64,000 nt of DNA, taken from Bradyrhizobium sp. 1 (GTDB lineage: Bacteria > Pseudomonadota > Alphaproteobacteria > Rhizobiales > Xanthobacteraceae). How positions within the stretch are numbered: the stretch's first letter is position 1; every line of letters starts with the position of its first letter. The stretch is taken from the NCBI RefSeq assembly GCF_023073315.1, contig NZ_JADPJH010000014.1, positions 452,690 to 516,689 of the forward strand. The letters are read 5' to 3'. Shown here piece after piece: positions 45,184 through 52,964 of this stretch. A program made the position numbers and the translations under genes. The notes under the pieces are model-generated. The model was not told where the DNA came from and searched no databases. It saw nothing but the letters and a program-made list of their open reading frames with translations.

Positions 45184-45675
45184 TCACCCCTTCATCCCGG
45201 CGACATACGCAGCCAGTTTGTCCAACGTCTGGTAGCCGTATTCGACGGCGCCGAAGCCGATCATGCCGTCGCGCTGCGCGGTGCTCGAGGCCAGTTGCCG
45301 CATCATCAGCACCGTCTTGCCGTTGCTCTGCTCGGCAAAGGTGACGGTGAAGCGGAACATGCCGGGATCCTCGTCCTGGTCGACGCCGTGGTCCATCTCC
45401 ATCAGCGAGGGCCGCTCGATGCGGCGGAAGCGCATGCGGTTCGGATAGACCGTGCCGTCCGGCCCGATCATGTTGAAGCGCCAGACACCGCCAACCCGCA
45501 CGTCGATCTCGAAGGTCTCGAGCTTGAAGCCTTTCGGCCCGAACCATTGCGGCAGATGCTTTGGATCGGACCACGCCTCGAACACCAGATCGCGCGGCGC
45601 GTCGATCACGCGCGACATCACGATCTCGCGGTCGAGGGACCATTGCGACAGAGCGGGGTTGGCAGCATTCGTCAT
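45184..45675 (-). CDS. SRPBCC/AHSA1-domain protein
   Basis: A 163-residue START-like (AHSA1, YndB-type) protein. Family stretches are SRVIDAPRDLVFEAWSDPKHLPQWFGPKGF, VRVGGVWRFNMIGPDGTVYP and YGYQTLDKLAAYV. These small hydrophobic-pocket proteins are commonly paired with an ArsR regulator, as here. The ATG overlaps the ArsR stop (TGATG), so the two are co-translated. The ligand is unknown. Confidence 0.9.
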   Translation of the reverse strand: MTNAANPALSQWSLDREIVMSRVIDAPRDLVFEAWSDPKHLPQWFGPKGFKLETFEIDVRVGGVWRFNMIGPDGTVYPNRMRFRRIERPSLMEMDHGVDQDEDPGMFRFTVTFAEQSNGKTVLMMRQLASSTAQRDGMIGFGAVEYGYQTLDKLAAYVAGMKG

Positions 45676-46082
45676 CACTCAGAACCTTTCCGTTTGGTTG
45701 TCTTGTCGGTTTTCTTGTCGGTTTTTCTGGACGGCCGCTTGGCGGCCTCCCTCTCTTTCTTGAGCTTCATCACGTAAGCTTCGAACCGGTCGAGCCGCGC
45801 CTCCCAGATCGCGCGCTGCTGCTGGAACCAGTCCTCTGCGCCAACCAGCGCGTCGGGGCTGAGACGACAGGTGCGCACGCGGCCGGATTTCTCCGACTGA
45901 ACGAGCCCGCTCGTCTCCAGCACATGGATGTGCTTCATGAAGCTCGGCAGCGCCATGTCGAAGGGGTCGGCGAGTTCCCCGACCGATGCCTCGCCCACGC
46001 AAAGCCGCATCACGATCGCCCGCCGGGTCGGATCGGCAAGGGCCGCGAAGATATGGTCGAGGTGGGATAATTGGTTAGCCAT
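45675..46082 (-). CDS. ArsR-family transcriptional regulator
   Basis: A 135-residue winged-helix repressor (LDHIFAALADPTRRAIVMRL, VGELADPFDMALPSFMKHIHVLETSGLV, ARLDRFEAYV) with a Lys-rich tail (KRPSRKTDKKTDKTTKRKGSE). It lacks the metal-binding CxC of ArsR/SmtB sensors and belongs to the group encoded with SRPBCC proteins. The ATG at 46082 lies inside one of two inverted-repeat operators, indicating autorepression. The open frame continues upstream but crosses the operator and does not resemble the family. Confidence 0.9.
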   Translation of the reverse strand: MANQLSHLDHIFAALADPTRRAIVMRLCVGEASVGELADPFDMALPSFMKHIHVLETSGLVQSEKSGRVRTCRLSPDALVGAEDWFQQQRAIWEARLDRFEAYVMKLKKEREAAKRPSRKTDKKTDKTTKRKGSE

Positions 46083-46139
46083 GAAGCTAACTATACACGG
46101 TGGACGACGGGCGTCAACAATTGTTAGCCGATCGGCTAA
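46074..46139. promoter_or_regulatory. two operators for the ArsR regulator
   Basis: Site 1 is GTTAGC-N6-GCTAAC at 46074-46091 and includes the regulator's start codon. Site 2 is a perfect 16-bp palindrome with half-site TTAGCCGA at 46124-46139. Both share the TTAGC element and are 33 bases apart, just where an autoregulated divergent promoter would be. The divergent serine hydrolase gene could be controlled as well. Confidence 0.75.
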
Positions 46140-46158
46140 GTTAAACTCCGTAGTCCGA

Positions 46159-47418
46159 ATGGAACCGACAACGCGCAATCGTGAATTGGGACATCGCGCC
46201 CTCCCCGCTAAAAGAGAGCCGGGGGCGCACAAGCATGATTCATCAGAACACGTGCCACCTGTTGTCACCTCATCCCCGATCACCCGGCGAACCTTCGCCC
46301 GGGCTGCGCTCGTTCCGCTTGCGGTCGCGCTTGGGCCACGGCGCGCGTCCGCGGATTCCGACATGATCGCGCAGATGCGCGACATCGTCGCCGCCGAACT
46401 CGCGCCGACCGTGACGCCGGACCAGCCGGGAGGCCTCGCCGCCGCGCTCTATGCCGGCCACCATGTCGAGTTCTTCAACCACGGTTTTGCCGACGATACC
46501 ACGCGGCGGCCGGTCACATCGGACACGCTGTTCAACCTCGGCTCGCTGCGCAAGCCGTTCGAGGCGTCACTGGTTGCGCTCGGCGCGCTCCGCGGCGAAT
46601 TGCGGCTCGACGATCCCGTGCCGAAATATCTGCCCGAACTCACAGGCGACTATGTCCGCCGCGTCACCGTCGGCGAGCTCGCCACGCATACGTCGGGACT
46701 GTTGTTGCCGACCGACCATCCGCCCTGGCCGAACGAGCAATTTTCGCGGGCGCAGTTCATCGACATGTTCAACGCCTGGAAGCCCGAGGCCGGCGAGGCG
46801 CCCGGCAAGCAGCGCCTCTACAGCCATGCCGGCTACGTGCTGCTGCAGCTCGTGCTCGAGCGCCGTTACGGCGCGCCGATCGCGACGCTGTTCGAGCAGC
46901 GCATCCTTGGGCCACTCGGCATGACCGCGACCTCCGTGCCGGAACGCGGCGAGGACAACCGCGCCGCCATGGACGCGGCCTGGATGCAGCGGGTCGCCCA
47001 GGGCTATTCGGACCAGGGCGTGGCGGTCGGCCCGATCGGCAACCAGCAGAGCTATTTTGACTTCCCCGGCACCGGCCAGATGTTCTCCTCAGCGCGGGAT
47101 CTTTCGACCTTCATTGCGGCCTCAGTCGACGACCGTTCGATCGATCCGCATCTGCGCGAGGCGCTGCGGATGACGCAGCACGAGGCCTTCCGCATCGACG
47201 AGAAATTCGGGCAGGGCATGGCCTGGGAGACGGTGCATCTTCCCGACGCCATTGTCGTCGACAAGCCGGGCGGCCTCAATAATGCCTCCGGCTATATCGG
47301 CCTCGTGCCGGCGCGGCGGATCGGCATCGTGCTGCTGGCCAATCGCGGCGAATACCCGCATGAGATCGCCCGCTACAAGATCCTGCCCGCGCTGGCAAGG
47401 CTCGTGGCTTCGCGCTGA
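46159..47418 (+). CDS. exported serine hydrolase (beta-lactamase/class C-like)
   Basis: About 419 residues from the ATG at 46159. A twin-arginine-like signal (ITRRTFARAALVPLAVALG) precedes a class C beta-lactamase/D-aminopeptidase fold. The S-x-x-K motif is in NLGSLRKPFEASL, the Y-x-N-like motif in YSHAGYVLLQLVLE, and the third motif near PGGLNNASGYIGLVP. Such enzymes act as esterases, transpeptidases or peptidases in the periplasm. The start is uncertain: GTG at 46252 would place the signal peptide near the N-terminus. It is divergent from the ArsR gene. Confidence 0.78.
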   Translation: MEPTTRNRELGHRALPAKREPGAHKHDSSEHVPPVVTSSPITRRTFARAALVPLAVALGPRRASADSDMIAQMRDIVAAELAPTVTPDQPGGLAAALYAGHHVEFFNHGFADDTTRRPVTSDTLFNLGSLRKPFEASLVALGALRGELRLDDPVPKYLPELTGDYVRRVTVGELATHTSGLLLPTDHPPWPNEQFSRAQFIDMFNAWKPEAGEAPGKQRLYSHAGYVLLQLVLERRYGAPIATLFEQRILGPLGMTATSVPERGEDNRAAMDAAWMQRVAQGYSDQGVAVGPIGNQQSYFDFPGTGQMFSSARDLSTFIAASVDDRSIDPHLREALRMTQHEAFRIDEKFGQGMAWETVHLPDAIVVDKPGGLNNASGYIGLVPARRIGIVLLANRGEYPHEIARYKILPALARLVASR

Positions 47419-47427
47419 ACGATGCAA

Positions 47428-48261
47428 TCAGAAGTGATAGTTCGCGCCGACGCGAACAACATGAAAGTCGAGATCACTGAAGTGCGTGCCGATGGTCGAA
47501 GGCGTAGTACCAGCAAGCGCAGGCGCTGTTGAAACGATGTTACTGCTTCCGAGATTGACGTAGAGATACTCGGCCTTCAAGGAAACATTTTGCCAGGCGG
47601 CATACTCAAATCCGCCACCCACCGTGTATCCGGTCAATATCTTGGTCGTCGGTCCCGTGTAGCAGGCTACTGAAGCCGCGCAGACAGCGCTTACAGTGCC
47701 CCCGGCCACGGCGGTGAAACCTATTGTGTTGCTGAGAATGGAATCTTCGCGGACCGATCCGTAAGCCAAGCCGCCCGTACCGTAGACGAGCAGCTTGTTG
47801 GTCGCGAGCAATCCAGCGCGAGCGCGAAGCGTTCCGAACCATTCGACATTCTGCTGCGCTTCAATCTGCCCCGGTCGCCCAATGACCGCGTAAGGAGTCG
47901 CCGCCGATCCCTTAATGTCACTGCCCTGAAAATCCGCCTCAAGACCAATCAACCAATTCGGCGACACCTGCCAATTGTAACCAGCCTGCGCGCCGCCGAG
48001 AACACCTTTGACATCGTAGGCAACCGGCGCTGCGGCAGTACCGAGGTTTCCGATAATTGAATTGGAGACAATGTCATTCGCAGTAAAGGTCGCAGTCGGA
48101 TCATTGAACGCATAGCCAACGTTGAGGCCGCCATAGAAGCCGGTCCAGTTGTAGGCTGGCGCCATGACCGGCGTCTTGGTGTAATGCGCCGCGAGATCGG
48201 CCGCATGCACGGACGCGGTGCCCAAGGCAACTGAGACAACCGCCAGCAAATACTTCTTCAT
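47428..48261 (-). CDS. Omp25/RopB-like outer-membrane beta-barrel protein
   Basis: A 277-residue protein with a signal peptide (MKKYLLAVVSVALG to VHAAD), then AYNWTGFYGGLNVGYAF, the standard opening of alphaproteobacterial 8-strand barrels, GGAQAGYNWQ-SPNWLIGLEADFQ, and a C-terminal strand ending in Phe (HVVRVGANYHF), the outer-membrane assembly signal. Bradyrhizobium genomes carry many such paralogues. Two cysteines (AVCAASVACYTG) sit in one long loop. The ATG at 48261 is fixed by the signal peptide. Confidence 0.92.
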   Translation of the reverse strand: MKKYLLAVVSVALGTASVHAADLAAHYTKTPVMAPAYNWTGFYGGLNVGYAFNDPTATFTANDIVSNSIIGNLGTAAAPVAYDVKGVLGGAQAGYNWQVSPNWLIGLEADFQGSDIKGSAATPYAVIGRPGQIEAQQNVEWFGTLRARAGLLATNKLLVYGTGGLAYGSVREDSILSNTIGFTAVAGGTVSAVCAASVACYTGPTTKILTGYTVGGGFEYAAWQNVSLKAEYLYVNLGSSNIVSTAPALAGTTPSTIGTHFSDLDFHVVRVGANYHF

Positions 48262-48551
48262 TCCAATGTCCTTGCCCCACGCGATTGAGCTCGCGTTTTC
48301 GCATGCGCGCGGGTGGGAGCGATCCGGCGCAGAGTTGGGATAGGTGCCGCGCCGCCTCCCGTCTTGGACTGCGGCGAAGTTCACAGGGACTGTGACGTAG
48401 TTTGCGGCCCATCGCGTGCGAAGTGTAACCAGTGTGGCCGACGTGCCACACATCTGCCCTGCCGCGGCAGTGGCGCGCAACGCAGGCCCGCAACGCGCAA
48501 CGGTGTCGCGTCAAGACAAAGCAGCGCCGACGCGATTCGATTCTGCCGGCC

Positions 48552-49256
48552 TCACACCGAGCGCGTCAGCCCGCCGTCGACGCGGATGTTCTGGCCGGTG
48601 ATGTAGGCAGCACCCTCGGACGCCAGGAACGACACCGTCGCCGCGATCTCCTCGACCTTGCCGTAACGCTTCATCGGCACGCTGTCGCGGCGCGCGTCGA
48701 GCTGCGGCAGGCTGTCGATCCAGCCCGGCAGCACGTTGTTCATACGGATATTGTCGGCCGCATGGGTGTCGGTGAAGATCTTTGTGAAGGCGGCAAGGCC
48801 GGCGCGGAACACCGCGGAGGTCGGGAACATCGCGCTCGGCTCGAACGCCCAGGCGGTCGAGATGTTGATGATGGCGCCGGCCTTCTGGGCCTGCATCACC
48901 GGCGTCACCAGCCGGGTCGGACGGATCACGTTGAGCAGATAGGTATCGAGGCCCGTGTGCCACTGCTCGTCGGTAATTTCGGTGATCGCCGCGCGTGGCC
49001 CGTGGCCGGCGCTGTTGACGAGCACGTCGATGCGTCCCCACTTGGCAAGCGCGCCGTCGACGAGGCGCTTCAGATCGTCGTTCGACTTGTTGGAGCCGGT
49101 GACGCCGAGGCCGCCGAGCTCGGCCGCGAGCGCCTCGCCCTTGCCGGAGGACGACAGGATCGCGACGCGAAATCCGTCGGCCGCGAGCCGCCGGGCAGCG
49201 CCCGCCCCCATACCACTGCCGCCGGCGGTGACGAGTGCGACCTTCTCTGCTGCCAT
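48552..49256 (-). CDS. SDR-fold protein lacking the usual YxxxK pair
   Basis: A 234-residue Rossmann-fold SDR. The cofactor motif is TAGGSGMGAGAARRLAADG, then VNSAGHGPRAAI and MNNVLPGWIDSLPQ. Where classical members have Y-x-x-x-K before AGL, this one reads S-A-V-F-R (PTSAVFRAGLAAFTK), so both catalytic residues are replaced. It may be a divergent reductase using other residues or a binding protein. The ATG at 49256 has AGGG ahead; an ATG at 49265 is too close to it. Confidence 0.82.
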   Translation of the reverse strand: MAAEKVALVTAGGSGMGAGAARRLAADGFRVAILSSSGKGEALAAELGGLGVTGSNKSNDDLKRLVDGALAKWGRIDVLVNSAGHGPRAAITEITDEQWHTGLDTYLLNVIRPTRLVTPVMQAQKAGAIINISTAWAFEPSAMFPTSAVFRAGLAAFTKIFTDTHAADNIRMNNVLPGWIDSLPQLDARRDSVPMKRYGKVEEIAATVSFLASEGAAYITGQNIRVDGGLTRSV

Positions 49257-49355
49257 GATGATCATCCCTGTGTTGAGGCGAGCCGCCGGCCCGGCCTATC
49301 ATGAGGGCTTCTACAGCCAGACACGTCGGCTGGTCCACCGTCGAAGGCATCCGTC

Positions 49356-50195
49356 ATGAGCGATTTGCAGATCCGCAATTTGCGCCCCGAGGAGATCTCC
49401 ATCGCGATCGACTGGGCCGCCGCCGAGGGCTGGAATCCGGGCCTTGCGGACGCCGCCTGCTTCGCCATTCCCGACATCAAAGGCTTCTTCATCGGCGAGA
49501 TCGACGGCGAGCCGGTCGCGACCATCTCCTGCGTCAATTACGATGATCGCTTCGCCTTCCTCGGCTTCTACATCGTGCGCGCGGAGCTTCGCGGCTCAGG
49601 CCACGGCCTGCGGATATGGAACGCGGCGGTCGCGCATGCAGGCTCGCGGGTGATCGGACTCGACGGCGTCGTGGCGCAGCAGGACAATTACAAGAAATCC
49701 GGCTTCCAGTTGGCCTACGCCAATATCCGCTATGGCGGCACCGTCGCCGCGGCGCCAGCGCCCGCCGATGTCGTCGCGCTCGACAAAGTCCCGTTCGCGC
49801 TCGTGGAAGCCGACGACGCCACGGTCTTCCCCGCGCCGCGCAGCGCCTTCCTGCGCGCTTGGATCAAGGCACCAGGCCATGTCGGCCGTGCGCTGCTGCG
49901 CGATGGCAGGCTTGCCGCCTGGGGCGTGATCCGGCGATGCCGGAGCGGCTACAAGATCGGCCCGCTCGTCGCCGACGATCGCGGCACGGCGGAGAAGATC
50001 GTGCAGGCGTTACTCGCAAGCACAGGCGGCGGCGAGATCTTTCTCGATGTCCCCGCGATCAATGGCGAGGCCGTCGCGCTCGCGGAAGCGCTCGGGCTCA
50101 AGCCGGTGTTCGAGACGGCGCGAATGTATACGGGGCCGATTCCGACGCTGCGGATCGACCGTGTCTTTGGCGTAACCAGTTTCGAGCTCGGCTAG
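49356..50195 (+). CDS. GNAT-family N-acetyltransferase with C-terminal YitH-like domain
   Basis: A 279-residue two-domain protein. The N-terminal GNAT domain (about 1-130: LRPEEISIAIDWAAAEGWNPGL, FFIGEIDGEPVATISCVNY, AFLGFYIVRAELRGSGHGLRIW as the acetyl-CoA loop) is followed by a second half (about 145-279, including GRLAAWGVIRRCRSGYKIGPLVAD) seen in YitH/HolE-like acetyltransferases. The acceptor substrate is unknown. The start lies 100 bases from the divergent SDR gene. Confidence 0.88.
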   Translation: MSDLQIRNLRPEEISIAIDWAAAEGWNPGLADAACFAIPDIKGFFIGEIDGEPVATISCVNYDDRFAFLGFYIVRAELRGSGHGLRIWNAAVAHAGSRVIGLDGVVAQQDNYKKSGFQLAYANIRYGGTVAAAPAPADVVALDKVPFALVEADDATVFPAPRSAFLRAWIKAPGHVGRALLRDGRLAAWGVIRRCRSGYKIGPLVADDRGTAEKIVQALLASTGGGEIFLDVPAINGEAVALAEALGLKPVFETARMYTGPIPTLRIDRVFGVTSFELG

Positions 50196-50201
50196 CGCTG
50201 C

Positions 50202-50654
50202 TCAGTAGCAGCGCATGATGTTGACGGTGTGCTCGCCGCCACTGCGGCCGGGCACCGTCACCTGCTCGGTCGGACAGCTCGGCACATAGGGCCGGTCGGA
50301 CGGCACCGCGTTCGGCGGGAAGCGATGGGTCCAGTCCCAGGGAACGTCATAGGTGTAGGTGTAGCGCACGTCGTTGGTAACGGGCTGTCCGATATCGACG
50401 AAGGGCTGGTTGTCGTTTCCTCCGCCGTAGTAGAACCCGCCGCCGCCCGGCCAATAGACCCAAGGCGTGTTGCGGCCGCGGAACCGGGCACCCGGTGCGA
50501 TCGGCGGACGCGCCACCGCGCCGGGAGGCGCAGCAGTGGCCACGACGCCATGCGGCGCGGCGCCGCCGGGCCTGGCAAAACTGTCACTGGAGCTAAGGAG
50601 CAGCGCGGCTGCGCTGAGCGAGGCGACGAGCGCCCCATATGATCTGGACATCAT
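50202..50654 (-). CDS. small secreted Gly/Pro-rich protein
   Basis: A 150-residue protein with a signal peptide (about 1-26, ending DSFARPGG), then a Gly/Pro/Ala-rich region with many aromatic residues (WVYWPGGGGFYYGGG) and a C-terminal domain with Cys in SCPTEQ and MRCY. I do not recognise the family. It is convergent with the acetyltransferase gene, 6 bases apart, and close to the curlin-repeat cluster, so a cell-surface role is plausible but not shown. Confidence 0.68.
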   Translation of the reverse strand: MMSRSYGALVASLSAAALLLSSSDSFARPGGAAPHGVVATAAPPGAVARPPIAPGARFRGRNTPWVYWPGGGGFYYGGGNDNQPFVDIGQPVTNDVRYTYTYDVPWDWTHRFPPNAVPSDRPYVPSCPTEQVTVPGRSGGEHTVNIMRCY

Positions 50655-50930
50655 GATACGCACCAACTCGTTTCGGCGGCTCCCCACCGCACGCTAGGCC
50701 GGGCCGTCACCCACCCGCAAACGTATAATTAATTGTTGGTTAAGGCACGGGATTAACAGGGAACAGGGTGCGGCAGAACGCGCGGGATTCCCGTCTCATT
50801 TCAGTTACTTCGTTCCAGGAAACAATGCTTCATAACTTGTTGATCGGAGTTGATCGCACCCGCCGCCGGAGTCCGGAACGCTCCCCCATCGCGGTCGTTG
50901 GCCCCGACAAGAAGCAAGGGAGCATCTTCA

Positions 50931-51215
50931 ATGCAGAACAAGTCAAAACTCCTCTGCCTGATCACGGCGTCACTCGTCGCGGGCACAACGGCCGCGTCGG
51001 CACAGGGCTACGGCTGGAACGGACCGCGCGCCGGCTGGGACCGTACCGCTCCCGCCTATGAGCCGGTTCAGCCGCGCGCATACCATCCGGAAGCCACCGG
51101 GCGGTATGGCGCGCTCAACGGCTCCAATCACCCCGCGCCGAGTTCGACACAGGGCGATGTCGGCCCGGAAGGAAACAATAACGGCACACTGACCGGCGTC
51201 TATCGCAACTGGTAA
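50931..51215 (+). CDS. small secreted protein next to the curlin cluster
   Basis: A 94-residue protein with a clean signal peptide (MQNKSKLLCLITASLVAGTT to ASAQ) and a 70-residue mature part rich in Gly, Tyr, Pro and Asn (GYGWNGPRAGWD, then GNNNGTLTGVYRNW at the C-terminus). There is no curlin repeat. AAGGGAG lies before the ATG. It is convergent with the five curlin-repeat genes and separated from them by a hairpin. Function unknown. Confidence 0.72.
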   Translation: MQNKSKLLCLITASLVAGTTAASAQGYGWNGPRAGWDRTAPAYEPVQPRAYHPEATGRYGALNGSNHPAPSSTQGDVGPEGNNNGTLTGVYRNW

Positions 51216-51229
51216 CGCCGCTCACGTCG

Positions 51230-51260
51230 AGGCCCATCGTCCGCCCGGGACGGTGGGCCT
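51230..51260. terminator. hairpin between the small secreted gene and the curlin cluster
   Basis: A 13-bp stem (AGGCCCATCGTCC / GGACGGTGGGCCT, one G-T pair) with a GCCCG loop lies between the convergent 3' ends at 51215 and 51268. It is a likely terminator for both directions. Confidence 0.65.
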
Positions 51261-51267
51261 TCGCGCG

Positions 51268-51549
51268 TCAGCGGCCATGCTGCTTGCGCAGCCAGTCGAG
51301 CATGTCCTGCGCATTGCCGGTGCCCTGCGACACGATGGCGGTGTTTCCGCCGCTGCGCCGGTACACCGTGGTGCGCCCGGGCTCTTTCTCGATCCTGACC
51401 TCGGCCTGCGCCGGATCGCCGCTTTGCGTAATCGCCGCCGTCCCGTTCTCGTCCTGAACCACCGTGGTGTGGCCATCGCCGGCCCCGGCGGGTGCCATCG
51501 CGACCACGCCGATGAAACCTATTCCGGATGCGAGTAGGAGCAATCTCAT
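51268..51549 (-). CDS. exported protein with degenerate curlin-like repeats
   Basis: A 93-residue protein with a signal peptide (to about residue 23). Two curlin-like segments, TAAITQSGDPAQAEV and NTAIVSQGTGNAQ, flank a strongly charged middle (RIEKEPGRTTVYRRSGG), and the C-terminus is a basic helix (MLDWLRKQHGR). It is last of five same-strand genes, 15 bases after the previous one, with a strong GGAGG site. It is more charged and less repetitive than the others. It could nucleate, cap or anchor fibres, but that is inference. Confidence 0.75.
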   Translation of the reverse strand: MRLLLLASGIGFIGVVAMAPAGAGDGHTTVVQDENGTAAITQSGDPAQAEVRIEKEPGRTTVYRRSGGNTAIVSQGTGNAQDMLDWLRKQHGR

Positions 51550-51564
51550 GTCACACCTCCATCA

Positions 51565-52026
51565 TCATCGACTGAACTGGAAGATCGCCAGCCAGTTGAA
51601 ACGTCCGAACTGCCTCACCGCTCCACTGTTCATGTCGCCGATCTGAAGCAGGAGCGTATTGGTGGAGTTGCCGATCTGGGTGATGTCGGCGGTGTTGCTG
51701 AGACCGGACTGACCGACCGCCGCGTTGGTGGTGCCGCCCACCTGGATCACGTTGGCAAAATTGCGCGTGCCGTTCTGGATGATCGTGGCATCCACCGTTC
51801 CGGTGCCGCCGATCTGGATCACCCGCGCGATATTGACGCGGCTGTTCTCCTCGATCGTGACAGGCTGAACGTTGTCGCCGAATTGCACGATCGTCTCGAT
51901 GCTCACGTTCCGGTTGGTCACGCTGCGCTGGACCGATCCAGCCGACGCCGGCGTCGCCGCGCCGAGGGCGGCAAAGAGCGCCGCCACGGCCAGAACCCGC
52001 TTCAAGGCCTCTCTGCCATATCGCAT
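51565..52026 (-). CDS. curlin-repeat protein
   Basis: A 153-residue protein with a signal peptide (to about residue 29), then about ten short strands of the curlin type: VQFGDN, IQIGGTGTVDATIIQNGTRN, IQVGGTTNAAVGQSGLSN, TQIGNSTNTLLLQIGDMN, RQFGRFN. Each has Gln and Gly at fixed spacing followed by Asn, the ladder residues of functional amyloids. The N-terminal mature part (SVQRSVTNRNVSIETI) is less regular. It belongs to the five-gene cluster; GGGGAAG precedes the ATG. Confidence 0.84.
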   Translation of the reverse strand: MRYGREALKRVLAVAALFAALGAATPASAGSVQRSVTNRNVSIETIVQFGDNVQPVTIEENSRVNIARVIQIGGTGTVDATIIQNGTRNFANVIQVGGTTNAAVGQSGLSNTADITQIGNSTNTLLLQIGDMNSGAVRQFGRFNWLAIFQFSR

Positions 52027-52071
52027 CGCGCTTCCCCGCTGGTTCCCGACGCCGATGAGTTCACGCGCCTC

Positions 52072-52479
52072 TCAAGGTGCGTTCTGGACAATCGTGGAGT
52101 TGTTGACCGCGCTGAACTGCACCACTGCGCCCGTGTTCATGGTGCCGAGCTGGGACACCAGACTGGTCGCCGACTGGCCGGTCTGGCCGACAAAGGCGAA
52201 ATTGTTCATGCCGGCCTGCCCGATCGATGCCGAATTCGTTCCGCCGAATTGCAGGATGCCCGTGGCATTATTGGTGCCGTTCTGCGTCACTGTCGCACTG
52301 GTGCTGCCGCCGATCATGAACACGCCCGCCATGTTGAGCTGACTGTTCTGGTTCAGCACCACCGGCGGACCGCCGACCGACACGATGGTCTTGATGTCTA
52401 CGCTTTGCGCGCCGGCCGGCCCAGTTGCGCAACCGAGCGCGAGAAGCGCGACCCAAGCGACGCCTGGAATGTATTTCAT
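52072..52479 (-). CDS. curlin-repeat protein
   Basis: A 135-residue exported protein. The signal peptide runs to about residue 25 (GPAGAQS). Repeat strands follow: VLNQNSQLN, VTQNGTNN, LQFGGTN, IGQAGMNN, VGQTGQS, VSQLGTMN, VQFSAVN, ending NNSTIVQNAP. The spacing of Gln, Gly and Asn is that of curlin repeats. I prefer the ATG at 52479, with GAGG six bases upstream; GTG at 52491 is in frame. The previous gene ends only 17 bases before this start, so the cluster is a single operon. Confidence 0.84.
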   Translation of the reverse strand: MKYIPGVAWVALLALGCATGPAGAQSVDIKTIVSVGGPPVVLNQNSQLNMAGVFMIGGSTSATVTQNGTNNATGILQFGGTNSASIGQAGMNNFAFVGQTGQSATSLVSQLGTMNTGAVVQFSAVNNSTIVQNAP

Positions 52480-52496
52480 GACATGCCTCACCGCGA

Positions 52497-52889
52497 TTAT
52501 GGAGCCTGCTGGAGTACAGTCGAGCCGTTCAGGATTCCGAGCTGGGCTACGCCGGCCGCGTTGTTGGCGCCGATCTGCCCGATCAGGCTCGAATTTGAGC
52601 CTCCGGCCTGGCCGGCCTGCGCCGAGTTGGTCGCGGTCGCGGTGGTGCCGCCCTGCCCGATCACCGAGGTGTTAACGCCGATGAGCGAGCCTATCTGGAG
52701 CGTCGTCGCGGTGTTGGTGGCACCGAACTGCATGGTCGTGGCGCTGTTGCTGGTGCCTCCGCTCTGCGAGATGAAGGAGTTGCTGGTTGCGCCGAATTGC
52801 AACACGCTGGCCGAGTTGCCGGCCTGGGCATCGACAGCAGCGAGCAAGCTGAACGCGACGGCTGTCGCGACAAGAAATTTGGTTCGCAT
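52497..52889 (-). CDS. curlin-repeat protein
   Basis: A 130-residue exported protein. The signal peptide ends near DAQAG. The mature part is almost wholly curlin-like: LQFGATSN, ISQSGGTSN, MQFGATN, LQIGSLIGVN, IGQGGTTATATN, AGQAGGSN, IGQIGANN, AQLGILN, ending NGSTVLQQAP. Most units are 11-12 residues, half of a CsgA repeat, consistent with one strand-turn each. GGAGG lies ahead of the ATG. It probably makes extracellular amyloid fibres (family inference). Confidence 0.86.
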   Translation of the reverse strand: MRTKFLVATAVAFSLLAAVDAQAGNSASVLQFGATSNSFISQSGGTSNSATTMQFGATNTATTLQIGSLIGVNTSVIGQGGTTATATNSAQAGQAGGSNSSLIGQIGANNAAGVAQLGILNGSTVLQQAP

Positions 52890-52964
52890 GTCATTTCCTC
52901 CGCGAATGTCGGCCGTCGTCCGGGCGCGCCGCGCTGTGGCGCGCCCGGACGGTCCGGAGCTGTC

